Counted from the stretch's first letter, positions 25,465 through 34,430 are shown. The stretch: 64,000 nt of DNA from an uncultured Alistipes sp. (GCA_900768015.1 CAAGBI010000062.1:1-64000); one strand, 5' to 3'. Notes: generated by a model from the letters alone, not told the origin. Numbers and translations are program-made.

Positions 25465-25559
25465 AGGGTTATTTCGGCGTCTGGCTCGTTGGTGAAATCC
25501 TCACATACTTCTTGTATGCTGCGGTTTCACCAACTTCGACCAGCCCCCAAACTAACCCT
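25465..25559. repeat. 95-bp imperfect palindrome, family member 2
   Basis: Nested arms share one centre near 25511: AGGGTTA/TAACCCT at the ends, TTGGTGAAA/TTTCACCAA inside, CATAC/GTATG around a 5-base loop. Read on the minus strand, the core is CCGCAG-CATAC-AAGAA-GTATG-TGAGGA-TTTC, matching the core at 13501-13620. It follows fumarase by 12 bp and may also act as its terminator. Confidence 0.8.
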
Positions 25560-25596
25560 ACTCTACAATTTTAATTGGGGGGTCTAAATAGACAAA

Positions 25597-25685
25597 GGGA
25601 GATTAAGGAGTTTAGGGAATTTAGGGAGAGAGGCTAAGTATTATGCTTACTCCTCCCTAAACTCCCTAAGTTCCCTAAATTCTCT
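25597..25685. repeat. Inverted repeat with 9-bp internal period, copy 2
   Basis: The left arm contains TTAAGGAG, TTTAGGGAA and TTTAGGGAG; the right arm contains CTCCCTAAA, CTCCCTAAG, TTCCCTAAA and TTCTCT. It is the same family as 7782-7900. Together with the 95-bp palindrome it fills the 309-bp gap before batD. Confidence 0.8.
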
Positions 25686-25762
25686 TGTATAGCATTCCTC
25701 GCTTTACGCAATAAAACGCTCTCCGAGGCGTTTGAGAAGTATCGGAGAAAATGTAAATTTAT

Positions 25763-27571
25763 ATGATGAGATTACGCCATTTCATGCTTGTGCTATCGCT
25801 GCTCATGCTATCGTGGGCCGCTTCGGCACAGGTGTCCTTTACGGTGGATGCCCCAGCGCTCACGGCACTCGGGCGCCCCTTCAATGTAGCCTTCACAATT
25901 GATGCAGAGCCCGAGCAGAACAGCTTTAAGGCTCCCGAGTTCGAGGAGAACTTCGATGTCGTGGCTGGCCCCTCAACATCAGTAGGTAGGTCCATGCAGT
26001 TTATCAACGGCAAGCAGTCGTCGAGCTACAACTATACCATTACATATGCCCTCATGCCTCTCGAGAGTGGCACATTCACCATAGGCTCGGCGTCGGTCAA
26101 GGTAGATGGCAAGACCTACACCACAAGGCCCATGCTCGTAGAGGTTATAGCCGAGAAGCAGGGCGCGGGAGTAAAGACTCCCAATACATCGCCCGAGGGT
26201 AGCATAGGCAGGGATGACATCCTCCTACGCCTTAAGGTCTCGGATACAGAGCTCTATAAGGGCGAGTCGTTGCGTGCCTCGCTGGTGCTCTACACGCGCG
26301 TAACGGTGGAGAACATCGAGAGTCTCACCATGCCCCCATTCGATGGCTTCTGGTCGCAGGAGCTCTCGTTCGACAACGCCCCCTCGCGTGAGGAGTACAA
26401 CGGCAGGGTCTACGAGACCTACAAGATAACAGAGTTACTTCTCTCGCCACAGGAGAGTGGCAAAATCGTAATCCCCGAGGCCGTTATGGATGTCGTGGCA
26501 CAGGTAGTGGTGCAGGATAGGCGCAACTACGACCCCATCTTCGGTGGCCGTCAGGTATATCGTGTGTCGCGCGAGCTGAAGAGTGCTCCCGTGACCATAA
26601 ATGTTAAGGAGTTCCCCGCAGGTGCTCCGCAGTCGTTCAACGGCGCGGTGGGTAACTTCTCACTTCGCAGCACCATGCCCGCGGCAGAGATTGACGCCAA
26701 CAGTGCCGACCAGATTGAGCTCACCATATCGGGCACGGGCAACCTCAAATTCATTACAGCGCCCCGCATAACGCTCCCCGAGAGCTTTGAGGTCTACGAC
26801 ACCAAGGTTGTGGACAACTGCAAAATCACGGCTACGGGCACTACGGGAAGCCTTACATACACCTACCCCTTTGTGGCACGCTCGGCGGGTGCGTTCACAA
26901 TACCTCGCATAGAGTTCTCATTCTTCAACCCCGACACTCAGGCATACGAGACCCTCGCAACGGAGCCCTTCACACTCGTAGTCAAGGATGACGGCAGCAT
27001 CGCAGCATCTGCCCCCGCAACATCGAACTACAACTACGGAGGCCCTATGCGTCAGCTCGACCGCGATATACGCTTCATACACACGGGTAAACTCCCCAAG
27101 AGGGCGGCTGCAGCCTTTATCCTCACGCCGTTGTACTGGTTGGCGATAGTGGCCATGGTGGCGTTGTTCATACTCATATATGCTGTGTTGCGCAAGCGCA
27201 TACGCGAGCGTAGCAACACCGTGGCGCGCCGCATGCGTCATGCCGATAAGATGGCGGTGCAGCGCCTACGCATGGCTGAGCGATATATGAACGAAGCGAA
27301 CCGCCACGCCTTCTACGAGGAGATGTTGCGCGCGATGTGGGGATACATAGGCGACAAGTTCAACATCCCCGTTGCGAGCCTCACGAAGGAGAAGATACGC
27401 GAGGAGCTATACCGTCGCAATGTGGCGGAGGCTACGGCAGAGCAGTTCTGCGAGGTTATATCGCGCTCCGAGGAGGCGCAGTATGCACCCTCGGCATCGG
27501 GCGAGATGACCGATATTTATGCAGAGGCCGTAGAGGTGATTTCGAAGATTGAATCGGCAGTAAAACGATAG
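25763..27571 (+). CDS. batD: BatD-like protein (aerotolerance)
   Basis: A 602-residue membrane-anchored protein of the Bat system. It has a signal peptide (LSLLMLSWAASAQ), several immunoglobulin-like beta domains (residues ~22-420; starts VSFTVDAPALTALGRPFNV, later FSLRSTMPAAEIDANSADQ), one transmembrane helix at about 455-475 (LYWLAIVAMVALFILIYAVL) and a cytoplasmic tail with helical repeats. BatD works with the von Willebrand proteins BatA and BatB in envelope stress and oxygen tolerance. ATG codons at 25763 and 25766 are both possible. It is 3 bp from batE but about 21 kb from the moxR-batCAB genes. Confidence 0.88.
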   Translation: MMRLRHFMLVLSLLMLSWAASAQVSFTVDAPALTALGRPFNVAFTIDAEPEQNSFKAPEFEENFDVVAGPSTSVGRSMQFINGKQSSSYNYTITYALMPLESGTFTIGSASVKVDGKTYTTRPMLVEVIAEKQGAGVKTPNTSPEGSIGRDDILLRLKVSDTELYKGESLRASLVLYTRVTVENIESLTMPPFDGFWSQELSFDNAPSREEYNGRVYETYKITELLLSPQESGKIVIPEAVMDVVAQVVVQDRRNYDPIFGGRQVYRVSRELKSAPVTINVKEFPAGAPQSFNGAVGNFSLRSTMPAAEIDANSADQIELTISGTGNLKFITAPRITLPESFEVYDTKVVDNCKITATGTTGSLTYTYPFVARSAGAFTIPRIEFSFFNPDTQAYETLATEPFTLVVKDDGSIAASAPATSNYNYGGPMRQLDRDIRFIHTGKLPKRAAAAFILTPLYWLAIVAMVALFILIYAVLRKRIRERSNTVARRMRHADKMAVQRLRMAERYMNEANRHAFYEEMLRAMWGYIGDKFNIPVASLTKEKIREELYRRNVAEATAEQFCEVISRSEEAQYAPSASGEMTDIYAEAVEVISKIESAVKR

Positions 27572-27574
27572 AGT

Positions 27575-28402
27575 ATGAGAGAGAGACTATATAATATAAT
27601 ATGTATGGCCCTTGTGGCGATGGCGATTGCGGCAGCTGCGCCTATCTGCCACGCTGCGGATAGCAAGACTACGGCACGCGCAAGCTGGGAGGCGGGCATC
27701 GAGGCATACAACGCAAAGGACTATGATAAAGCTGTTGAGGCCTTCGAGACCGTTGTGGTAAGTGACTATGCCTCGGCAGAGGTGTACTACAACCTCGCTA
27801 ACGCCTACTTCAAAATGGGTCAGCAGAGCGCGTCGTCGCGCCCCTTTGCGGGTGGTGAGCTGGGCCGCGCGGTGCTTAACTATGAGCGAGCCCTGAAGCT
27901 CGATCCTACGCTTGATGATGCACGCTACAACCTCGACATAGCCAAGGACTACACCAATGACACCGAGGCCGTACCCGAGAGCTTCATCGTGCGTCTGTGG
28001 CGCTCTATGGCGGGTGCTATGACCACGAATGGCTGGGCGGTGCTCTCTATTGTCATGTTCGGCGTAGCGCTTCTATCGCTCGTTGTCTATCTGTTGAATG
28101 GCAATGTTGTGGTGCGCAAGGTGGCCTTCTTCCTCGCGCTTATTGTGGCCCTCGTATTTGTGGTTACCACGGCACTTTCCATCGCTCAGCTTCGTGCTGC
28201 GGAGGTGGACAACCGCGCTGTGGTGCTCGCCTCGGACACAACCCCCGTGCACGCATCGCCCGATAGTGGCTCGAAGATTATCCGCGAGCCCTCGCAGGGT
28301 GTTACCGTGGAGGTGGAGCGCAAGCAGGGCGACTGGAGTGAGGTGCGCTTCGCAGATGGCGAGAAGGGTTGGGTGCGCACAACGAATATTGAGATTATAT
28401 AG
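27575..28402 (+). CDS. batE: BatE-like protein (TPR, two transmembrane helices, SH3)
   Basis: A 275-residue protein with a signal peptide, two or three TPR units (about residues 28-125: WEAGIEAYNAKDYDKAVEAF, YNLANAYFKMG), two transmembrane helices (about 145-165 and 170-195) and a C-terminal bacterial SH3 domain (VHASPDSGSKIIREP, KQGDWSEVRFADGEKGWV). This order is that of BatE. It follows batD after 3 bp, so the two are co-translated. recR starts 8 bp further on. The exact role of BatE is not established; a periplasmic scaffold role is inferred. Confidence 0.87.
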   Translation: MRERLYNIICMALVAMAIAAAAPICHAADSKTTARASWEAGIEAYNAKDYDKAVEAFETVVVSDYASAEVYYNLANAYFKMGQQSASSRPFAGGELGRAVLNYERALKLDPTLDDARYNLDIAKDYTNDTEAVPESFIVRLWRSMAGAMTTNGWAVLSIVMFGVALLSLVVYLLNGNVVVRKVAFFLALIVALVFVVTTALSIAQLRAAEVDNRAVVLASDTTPVHASPDSGSKIIREPSQGVTVEVERKQGDWSEVRFADGEKGWVRTTNIEII

Positions 28403-28410
28403 TTCGCGCC

Positions 28411-29004
28411 ATGTCAAAGTTGTTAGATGATGTATGCGCGGAGTTGCAGCGCCTGCCAGGCATAGGTCGCCGCACGGCACTACGCCTCGCTATGCACATG
28501 CTCAAGATGGAGACCGAGACCGTCGACTCGCTCTCAAGTAGCATCGCGCGCTTCCGCCACGATATACGCTACTGCAAGGGGTGCAACAACCTCTCGGATG
28601 CCGAGCTGTGTCCCATATGTATGGACACCAACCGCGACCACTCGACGATATGCGTTGTGGAGCAGGTGGCAGACCTTATGTCGATAGAGAATACGGGTCA
28701 GTACCGAGGCATATACCATGTCTTGGGAGGCGTTATTTCGCCCATGCAGGGCGTAGGACCCTCCGACCTGAAGATTGACCTGTTGTGCGATAAGCTGCTC
28801 ACGGGAGCCGTCAAAGAGGTTATTATAGCCATCTCCACCTCCGTGGAGGGTGAGACCACGCTCTTCTACCTTATGAGCCGTCTCAAGGCCTTCCCCGATG
28901 TCAAGGTTACGACCATAGCGCGAGGCATAGGCTTTGGTGATGAGTTGGAGTATGTCGATGAACTTACCATCACCCACGCCTTGCTAAACAGAAGAGAAGT
29001 ATAG
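28411..29004 (+). CDS. recR: Recombination protein RecR
   Basis: RecR works with RecO (present at 55934-56662) to load RecA on SSB-coated gaps. The 197-residue protein has the helix-hairpin-helix LQRLPGIGRRTALRLAMH, a C4 zinc finger (YCKGCNNLSDAELCPIC) and a Toprim domain (ICVVEQVADLMSIENTG, then YHVLGGVISPMQGVGP). Length is normal. It is the last gene of the plus-strand run and is closed by the hairpin at 29042. Confidence 0.97.
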   Translation: MSKLLDDVCAELQRLPGIGRRTALRLAMHMLKMETETVDSLSSSIARFRHDIRYCKGCNNLSDAELCPICMDTNRDHSTICVVEQVADLMSIENTGQYRGIYHVLGGVISPMQGVGPSDLKIDLLCDKLLTGAVKEVIIAISTSVEGETTLFYLMSRLKAFPDVKVTTIARGIGFGDELEYVDELTITHALLNRREV

Positions 29005-29007
29005 CGA

Positions 29008-29040
29008 TTGCTAATTGCTCATTACTAATTTCTAATTAAA
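29008..29040. repeat. 7-bp-period tandem repeat
   Basis: Heptamers CTAATTG, CTCATTA, CTAATTT, CTAATTA lie directly after the recR stop and just before the shared terminator. They are the complement of the units at 12012 and 35196. Confidence 0.55.
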
Positions 29041-29041
29041 A

Positions 29042-29069
29042 AAAATAGCCCTCATGCGAGGGCTATTTT
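29042..29069. terminator. Bidirectional terminator between recR and the MscS gene
   Basis: AAAATAGCCCTC (29042-29053) and GAGGGCTATTTT (29058-29069) form a perfect 12-bp stem with a 4-base loop. It ends in TTTT on both strands and ends right next to the stop of the minus-strand gene. Confidence 0.9.
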
Positions 29070-29070
29070 G

Positions 29071-30297
29071 TTATCTGCGGAGGTCCATCGTTGTGGGAGC
29101 CTGGTAGATGCGCACATCGAACAATGGCGCGAGGGCCAAGACATGCGACACTATCTCGGTCTGAAGGTGCTCGTGTGGAACCCACTTGACATCCTTCGTG
29201 AAGAAGTACATCTCGATAGGCAAGCCCCACTCCGTAGGCTGCAACTGGCGCACCATAGCGAGCATATCGTGGTTGACGCGGGGGTGCTGGTCGATAAAGC
29301 GGTTCACGCATTTAATAAATAGGTCGACATTCGTGAAGCGCACACCCTCGATGCTCTCGGTCGCTACGCCCGCCATAAGCTCGCGTGTAGCGTCGTTAGT
29401 GCGCAGACGCTCAACGAGGGCATCGTCTGCAAAGGCGAGAGAGGTGATGTCGATATTTAGTGAGCGCTTGATGCGTCGGCCACCCGACTCGAACATAGCC
29501 TGCCAGTTGTCAAATGGCTCGCTAATAAGGAGGTAGGGTGGGATAGTTTGAAGTGTGTTGTTCCATGCGCGAATCTTGATAGTGGTGAGCGTAACCTCCT
29601 CCACAACGCCGTCTATGCCGCGCGAGGGCATCTCAATCCAGTCGCCAACCTTGAGCATGTCGTTGAGCGAGAGCTGTATGCCCGCGATGAGGCCCATGAG
29701 GCTATCCTTGAAGATGAACGATATGACCGCCGCCGAGGCACCAAGACCCGTTAGCAGCAGCATGGGCGACTTCTGTATGAGGATAGAGACGATGAGTATG
29801 AGGCCTATGATGATGAGTATCACCTGGCAAGTCTGCAATAGACCGCGTATGGGCTTACCCTGCATGCCTGGGCGCTGCTCCAGGAGCTCGTACAACGCCC
29901 TGAGGAGCGAGTAGACAAAGAGTAGGCCTGCGATTACGGTCCATATATCCACGATGTTGTATAGCGCACTCTGCAACCAGCGGCCTGTGATGTTCAGAGC
30001 AACGATGATTGAGGGCATCACGAGCTTGAAGATGATGGGCATGAGGATGTTGCCAAAGCGGCTCATCACCTTGTCGTCGAAGATGATTTCATCCCATGTG
30101 AACTTGGTGCGGTGAACCATCCAGTGTACAAGGCGTATCACGCCACGGCGCATTACAGCGTGGATGAGAAGCACACATATTATGATGCCTATGAGCATAA
30201 TCCAACCATCTAAGGCATCGGCACTCTCTTTTGAGAAGCCTATGTCCAGCATCATGTCGTGTAGCCAGTGTAGCATGTGTGGAGTTGTGAGGTCCAT
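29071..30297 (-). CDS. MscS-family mechanosensitive channel (YbdG-like size)
   Basis: A 408-residue inner-membrane channel expected to release solutes on osmotic downshock. About four N-terminal helices are seen (for example WIMLIGIIICVLLIHAVM), then the pore helix region LLLTGLGASAAVISFIFKDSLMGLIAG, and the MscS beta domain with IEMPSRGIDGVVEEVTLTTIKIRAWN. The soluble C-terminal domain has NIDITSLAF and the VNHDMLAMVRQLQPTEWGLP stretch. The longer soluble region resembles E. coli YbdG rather than the small MscS. It is probably a single gene. Confidence 0.9.
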   Translation of the reverse strand: MDLTTPHMLHWLHDMMLDIGFSKESADALDGWIMLIGIIICVLLIHAVMRRGVIRLVHWMVHRTKFTWDEIIFDDKVMSRFGNILMPIIFKLVMPSIIVALNITGRWLQSALYNIVDIWTVIAGLLFVYSLLRALYELLEQRPGMQGKPIRGLLQTCQVILIIIGLILIVSILIQKSPMLLLTGLGASAAVISFIFKDSLMGLIAGIQLSLNDMLKVGDWIEMPSRGIDGVVEEVTLTTIKIRAWNNTLQTIPPYLLISEPFDNWQAMFESGGRRIKRSLNIDITSLAFADDALVERLRTNDATRELMAGVATESIEGVRFTNVDLFIKCVNRFIDQHPRVNHDMLAMVRQLQPTEWGLPIEMYFFTKDVKWVPHEHLQTEIVSHVLALAPLFDVRIYQAPTTMDLRR

Positions 30298-30339
30298 AGT
30301 CCAAATGTTTGGGTATTAGCGTGTTGGTGTGCCCGTAAA

Positions 30340-30966
30340 TTAAAATGTCACGCCTATGCCGATGAATACGCTCTGGTCGAGGCGCTTGCGGTTGACATCC
30401 TTCGCGTCGAAGCCATAGGGCTCCTTAATAACAGGGCGTGGGTTCATCATCAGCGCCTGGTAGCCTAAGGTGATGTCGTACTTGATGTCGCTATCGGGGC
30501 TCTGAATGCGCACACCGAGACCTCCAGCTCCCGTAGTGCCAAAGCGTACACCCTTGGTAAACACGGCATTAGTACCGAGGTTCAGGAAGTTGAAGAGGCA
30601 GGTCTTGCGCGTGCCATAGTAGTAGTGTGCGGTGGCATAGATGGGCACCGAGGTGTAGTCGTACTGCATCTGCGCGCCGAGCTCCATACCCACCTTCCAG
30701 TGGTTGTTGATGAAGTAGCCGCCATTGAGCAATACGCTACCGCCGAACTTGGCGTGCGCCTTGTATGCGCTCACTGCGGGCTGGCGGTTCACTCGCATGT
30801 AGTCGAGCTCGTAGAAGATGAGGTGGGCGCGTGCCGAAGCACCCCACTCCCAGCCTTTGTAGTGGCGTGTTTTCATCTCAATCTCCTCGGCAGTCTCGCG
30901 GCGCTTAGCCTCGGCAGAGGGTATTGCAAGAAGTGCAAAAAGCACAAAAAGGAGTATCTTCTTCAT
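30340..30966 (-). CDS. Small outer-membrane beta-barrel protein
   Basis: A 208-residue secreted protein. The start at 30966 gives a good signal peptide (MKKILLFVLFALLAIPSAEA); a much longer reading to 31152 runs into galE and looks non-coding. The mature part has alternating hydrophobic strands (GASARAHLIFYELDYM, GGSVLLNGGYFINNHWKVGM, YDYTSVPIYATAHYYYG) and ends in IGIGVTF with a terminal phenylalanine, as barrel proteins recognised by the BAM complex do. It probably has about eight strands. No specific ligand can be proposed. It is 52 bp downstream of galE. Confidence 0.8.
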   Translation of the reverse strand: MKKILLFVLFALLAIPSAEAKRRETAEEIEMKTRHYKGWEWGASARAHLIFYELDYMRVNRQPAVSAYKAHAKFGGSVLLNGGYFINNHWKVGMELGAQMQYDYTSVPIYATAHYYYGTRKTCLFNFLNLGTNAVFTKGVRFGTTGAGGLGVRIQSPDSDIKYDITLGYQALMMNPRPVIKEPYGFDAKDVNRKRLDQSVFIGIGVTF

Positions 30967-31018
30967 ATTCGGTTTGTTCTGTTGTCTTAAGTATAACGCT
31001 ATGTAGGGTCTAATATTG

Positions 31019-32041
31019 TTAGATGTTTCGCACATGACGCTCCCATGCCCATGCTGCACGCAGCGTGTCGCGCAACTCTCGCTCGGCATGCCAACCCAAT
31101 ACCTCGTTGGCGCGTGTCGTATCTGCCCACACGGCCGTAACATCGCCAGCACGGCGGGGTGCTACTTTGTAGTTGAGCTTTAGGCCGTTAGCCTCCTCAA
31201 AGCCGCGCACAAGCTCGAAGACCGATACGGGCTTGCCTGTGCCGATGTTAAAGACCTCGTAGCGCTCGGTGTTGTGTCCGCCCACCATGCGGTCGATAGC
31301 CACGACATGGGCGCGGGCCAAGTCAACGATGTCGATGTAGTCGCGGAGGCACGAGCCATCGGGAGTGGGGTAGTCGTCACCGAAGATGCTCAAACACTCG
31401 CGTATACCTGCTGCGGTCTGCGTGATATAGGGCACGAGGTTGTTCGGAACGCCGCGGGGCAGCTCGCCTATGAGTGCCGAGGGGTGCGCACCGATGGGGT
31501 TGAAGTAGCGCAGTGCGATACCCGAGAGACCCTCCGTTGCTGAGACCATGTCGCGAAATATATCCTCACTCATCTGCTTGGTGTTGCCATAGGGCGATGT
31601 CGCGGGCTTGCGGGGTGTGAGCTCCGTCACGGGGAGCACATCCGCATCGCCATATACCGTAGCCGAGGAGGAGAAGACCACATTTTTGCGACCATACTCC
31701 TTCATCAACTCAAGGATGTTAACCAGCGAGATAAGGTTGTTGCGGTAGTACTTTAGAGGTTGACCCACCGACTCGCCAACGGCCTTGAATGCAGCGAAGT
31801 GTATAGCGGAGTCAAAGTCGTAGGCCTCGAATATGCGGCGCATTGCCTCCTTGTCGCAGCAGTCGGCCTCGACAAATGTGGGGGTTACGCCTGTAATCTT
31901 CTGGATGCCCTCGAGGGATGAGGCATCGCTGTTTGAGAAGTTGTCGACGATGACAACCTCATAGCCAGCATTGATAAGCTCTACGGCGGTGTGCGAGCCG
32001 ATATATCCCGCACCACCTGCTACAAGTACTTTTTTGTTCAT
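31019..32041 (-). CDS. galE: UDP-glucose 4-epimerase
   Basis: Interconverts UDP-glucose and UDP-galactose with bound NAD. The 340-residue SDR-type protein has the Rossmann motif GGAGYIGSHTAVEL at residues 9-22, the catalytic serine/threonine region VVFSSSATVYG and the YxxxK motif in SPYGNTK. The substrate-binding part FNPIGAHPSALIGE is typical of GalE. Length matches the E. coli enzyme. A -7 box (TACCTTTGT, minus) lies about 20 bp upstream. Confidence 0.95.
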   Translation of the reverse strand: MNKKVLVAGGAGYIGSHTAVELINAGYEVVIVDNFSNSDASSLEGIQKITGVTPTFVEADCCDKEAMRRIFEAYDFDSAIHFAAFKAVGESVGQPLKYYRNNLISLVNILELMKEYGRKNVVFSSSATVYGDADVLPVTELTPRKPATSPYGNTKQMSEDIFRDMVSATEGLSGIALRYFNPIGAHPSALIGELPRGVPNNLVPYITQTAAGIRECLSIFGDDYPTPDGSCLRDYIDIVDLARAHVVAIDRMVGGHNTERYEVFNIGTGKPVSVFELVRGFEEANGLKLNYKVAPRRAGDVTAVWADTTRANEVLGWHAERELRDTLRAAWAWERHVRNI

Positions 32042-32061
32042 AGCTAAAAGTTTTTCAACTT

Positions 32062-32070
32062 ACAAAGGTA
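32062..32070 (-). promoter_or_regulatory. -7 box of galE
   Basis: TACCTTTGT on the minus strand, 20 bp upstream of the ATG at 32041. The leader would be very short. Confidence 0.5.
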
Positions 32071-32165
32071 AAAATTTTATCGCAAACCAAGGGCTCGCAA
32101 TAGCATATTTTTAGTCTCCGCCCAAAAATCGTGCTCACCGCAGAGCAATTTCTGAAATATTATGC

Positions 32166-32174
32166 TAACTTTGT
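32166..32174 (+). promoter_or_regulatory. -7 box of lysC
   Basis: TAACTTTGT, 37 bp upstream of the ATG at 32212. It lies inside the longer possible reading of lysC, which supports the shorter start. Confidence 0.55.
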
Positions 32175-32211
32175 ATCAAAGTTTTTCTGTGAATTCAAAC
32201 CATACGGAGTT

Positions 32212-33468
32212 ATGAAAGTATATAAATTTGGAGGTGCTTCGGTTAAGAATGCGGACGGTGTGCGCAACCTCCTCGATATAGTTACAGGCGAGAAGGAACT
32301 CTTCATCATAGTCTCGGCCATGGGTAAGACAACGAATGCCCTGGAGGGTGTCTTCGCTGCGATGCAGCAGGGCGATGAGGCCTTGGCAATTAGTCGCATC
32401 GACGAGAGCTACGCCTACCACCGCACAATCATCGACGACCTCATGGGTGCCGACATAACCATCGAGCAGGTGGATACGCTCTTCGAGCAGCTGCGTAACA
32501 TCGTGCGTAACACCATCTACCGCGCCTCGGATGCCGAATTGTGGTACGACACCATCGTTGCCTATGGCGAGTTGGTCTCTACGACCATCATCTCGAACTA
32601 TCTGAATGGCCATGGCGTGGAGAACCGCTGGGTAGATATGCGCCGTGCCTTCCTCACCGAGCAGCGACATAAGGATGCTAATGTAAACCTCGAGGCTACG
32701 GCCGTGCGCCTCAAGCGCGAGATTAAGGATAGCCCAGCGAGCGTATTCGTGGGTCAGGGCTTCATCGGCGGTGCTCCAGACGGCACGACAACGACACTCG
32801 GACGCGAGGGCTCGGACTACTCGGCAGCCATCGTGGCGAATGTCCTCGATGCGGAGTCTATGAGCGTGTGGAAGGATGTGGACGGTATCCTTAATGCCGA
32901 CCCCAAGAAGTTCCCCGATGCCAAGAAGATTGAGCGCCTCAACTACATGGATACCATAGAGATGGCCTATAGCGGTGCGCAGATCATCCATCCCAAGACC
33001 ATCAAGCCCCTGCAGCAGAAGAACATACCGCTCTATGTGCGCCCATTTGGTAATAAGCACGCCCAGGGCTCGGTAATCACTGGAGATGTGGAGCGCGCCT
33101 ACGAACCTATCATGATACACAAGGAGAATCAGGTGTTGCTGAAGCTACACTCGCGCGATTTGTCGTTCGTGCTTGAGGAGAAGTTCGCACGCCTCTTCGC
33201 GACCTTCGACAGCCACCGCATACGCATCAACCTCGTGCATAACTCGGCCGTAGACCTATACATCGCTGTGGATGCCTCATGGCATATCGACGAGGCTATC
33301 TCGGAGCTTATGGCCGATGGCTTCGATGTGGAGAAGCAGGAGGATGTGGTGCTCGTGACCATACGCTACTACAACGAGGAGCTATACCGCCAGTATGCCT
33401 TCGACGAGCGCATCGTAATCAAGCAGACTACGCCCCACTCATTGCGCTTTGTACGAACAAAAGAATAG
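32212..33468 (+). CDS. lysC: Aspartate kinase (monofunctional)
   Basis: Phosphorylates aspartate, the first step to lysine, threonine, methionine and diaminopimelate. The 418-residue protein starts MKVYKFGGASVKNADG at 32212, with the KFGGASV signature at residues 5-11. The conserved kinase region TTTLGREGSDYSAAIVA and the aspartate site WKDVDGILNADPK are clear. The C-terminal ACT part (VLLKLHSRDLSFVLEEKFA) is shorter than in classic feedback-inhibited enzymes. No homoserine dehydrogenase domain is fused. It is 12 bp before the TraB/GumN gene. Confidence 0.93.
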   Translation: MKVYKFGGASVKNADGVRNLLDIVTGEKELFIIVSAMGKTTNALEGVFAAMQQGDEALAISRIDESYAYHRTIIDDLMGADITIEQVDTLFEQLRNIVRNTIYRASDAELWYDTIVAYGELVSTTIISNYLNGHGVENRWVDMRRAFLTEQRHKDANVNLEATAVRLKREIKDSPASVFVGQGFIGGAPDGTTTTLGREGSDYSAAIVANVLDAESMSVWKDVDGILNADPKKFPDAKKIERLNYMDTIEMAYSGAQIIHPKTIKPLQQKNIPLYVRPFGNKHAQGSVITGDVERAYEPIMIHKENQVLLKLHSRDLSFVLEEKFARLFATFDSHRIRINLVHNSAVDLYIAVDASWHIDEAISELMADGFDVEKQEDVVLVTIRYYNEELYRQYAFDERIVIKQTTPHSLRFVRTKE

Positions 33469-33480
33469 GAGAGTAAAACT

Positions 33481-34377
33481 ATGAGAAAATTTTTCGGTAC
33501 ACTATTTTTGGCGCTCGCGTTCTATGGCAGTGCCAATGCGCAGTTGCTCTACAAGATTTCGGGCAACGGCCTCAAAGAGCCATCCTATGTCGTTGGTACT
33601 TACCACCTTGCCCCCGCATCGTTTGCCGATGAGATTGCGGGCATGAAGGAGGCATTTGCCGCTGTGGAGCAGGTCTATGGCGAGGTAGATATGCAGAGCG
33701 CACAAGCGGCGCAGATGGCGATGATGCAGGCGATGATGCTTCCCGAGGGTAAGTATGTGAGCGACATGTTCACGGCCGAGGAGATGGAGCGCATCAATGC
33801 CTATGTGCGTGGCGCGATGGGCGTAGACCTCAGCCACCCCATGCTCCGTGAGCAGTTGGGCAGGATGCGACCCTCGGTGCTTGCCATGCAACTCACACTG
33901 CTTGAGTTTATGAAGGTTACGCCTAACTTCAACCCTAACGACCTCATTGATAACTACTTCCAGAAGGAGGCGCACAAGCGTGGCTTGGCCGTGGGAGGCT
34001 TCGAGACTGCGGAGTTTCAGATGGAGCTGCTCTATGGCGAGAGTACCGACGAGGAGGAGCGCGAGGCGTTGTTGAAGTTGGTGGATGACAAGGAGACGAT
34101 GCTCGCGGAGATGCAGGCGATGACCGATGCCTACTTCTCGTGCGACATGAAGGGCATACACGCGCTCACTATTAGGAGCGTCGAGACTGGCGAGATGACC
34201 CCCGAGGAGTTCCGCGAGATGATTACCGACCGCAACCGCCGATGGGTGGAGGTGATGCCCGCGATTATGGAGGCGAAGCCCACATTATTTGTTGTTGGCG
34301 CGGGACACCTGCCTGGCGATGAGGGCGTTCTCGAGTTGCTTAAGGCCGAGGGCTACAAAGTCAAGGCGGTTAAGTAG
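33481..34377 (+). CDS. TraB/GumN family secreted protein
   Basis: A 298-residue protein with a signal peptide (MRKFFGTLFLALAFYGSANA) and the TraB/GumN hallmarks: a first GTYHLAP motif (about residues 39-45), YGEVDMQ, and a C-terminal VVGAGHLPGDEGVLELLKAEGY. The family is thought to be a metal-dependent hydrolase related to the Tiki/EreA fold, with the glutamate and histidine motifs forming the site; the substrate is unknown. It follows lysC closely and is closed by the hairpin at 34400. A shared role with lysC is not supported. Confidence 0.85.
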   Translation: MRKFFGTLFLALAFYGSANAQLLYKISGNGLKEPSYVVGTYHLAPASFADEIAGMKEAFAAVEQVYGEVDMQSAQAAQMAMMQAMMLPEGKYVSDMFTAEEMERINAYVRGAMGVDLSHPMLREQLGRMRPSVLAMQLTLLEFMKVTPNFNPNDLIDNYFQKEAHKRGLAVGGFETAEFQMELLYGESTDEEEREALLKLVDDKETMLAEMQAMTDAYFSCDMKGIHALTIRSVETGEMTPEEFREMITDRNRRWVEVMPAIMEAKPTLFVVGAGHLPGDEGVLELLKAEGYKVKAVK

Positions 34378-34399
34378 TACTCGGCATATATATAAAAGG

Positions 34400-34430
34400 A
34401 AGGAGCAACTAATTTAGTCGCTCCTTTTTT
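34400..34430. terminator. Bidirectional terminator between the TraB/GumN and SDR genes
   Basis: AAGGAGCAACT (34400-34410) pairs with AGTCGCTCCTT (34416-34426) with one imperfect pair; TTTT follows on the plus strand and TTTTATA on the minus side. It overlaps the last codons of the SDR gene by two bases. Confidence 0.85.

Noticed and set aside
30967..31152. Upstream extension of the outer-membrane protein reading into galE
   Set aside because: The extension has no family pattern, and a clean signal peptide starts at 30966.
32176..33120. 314-codon open frame antisense to lysC
   Set aside because: It overlaps the conserved aspartate kinase core and shows no recognisable motif or start context.
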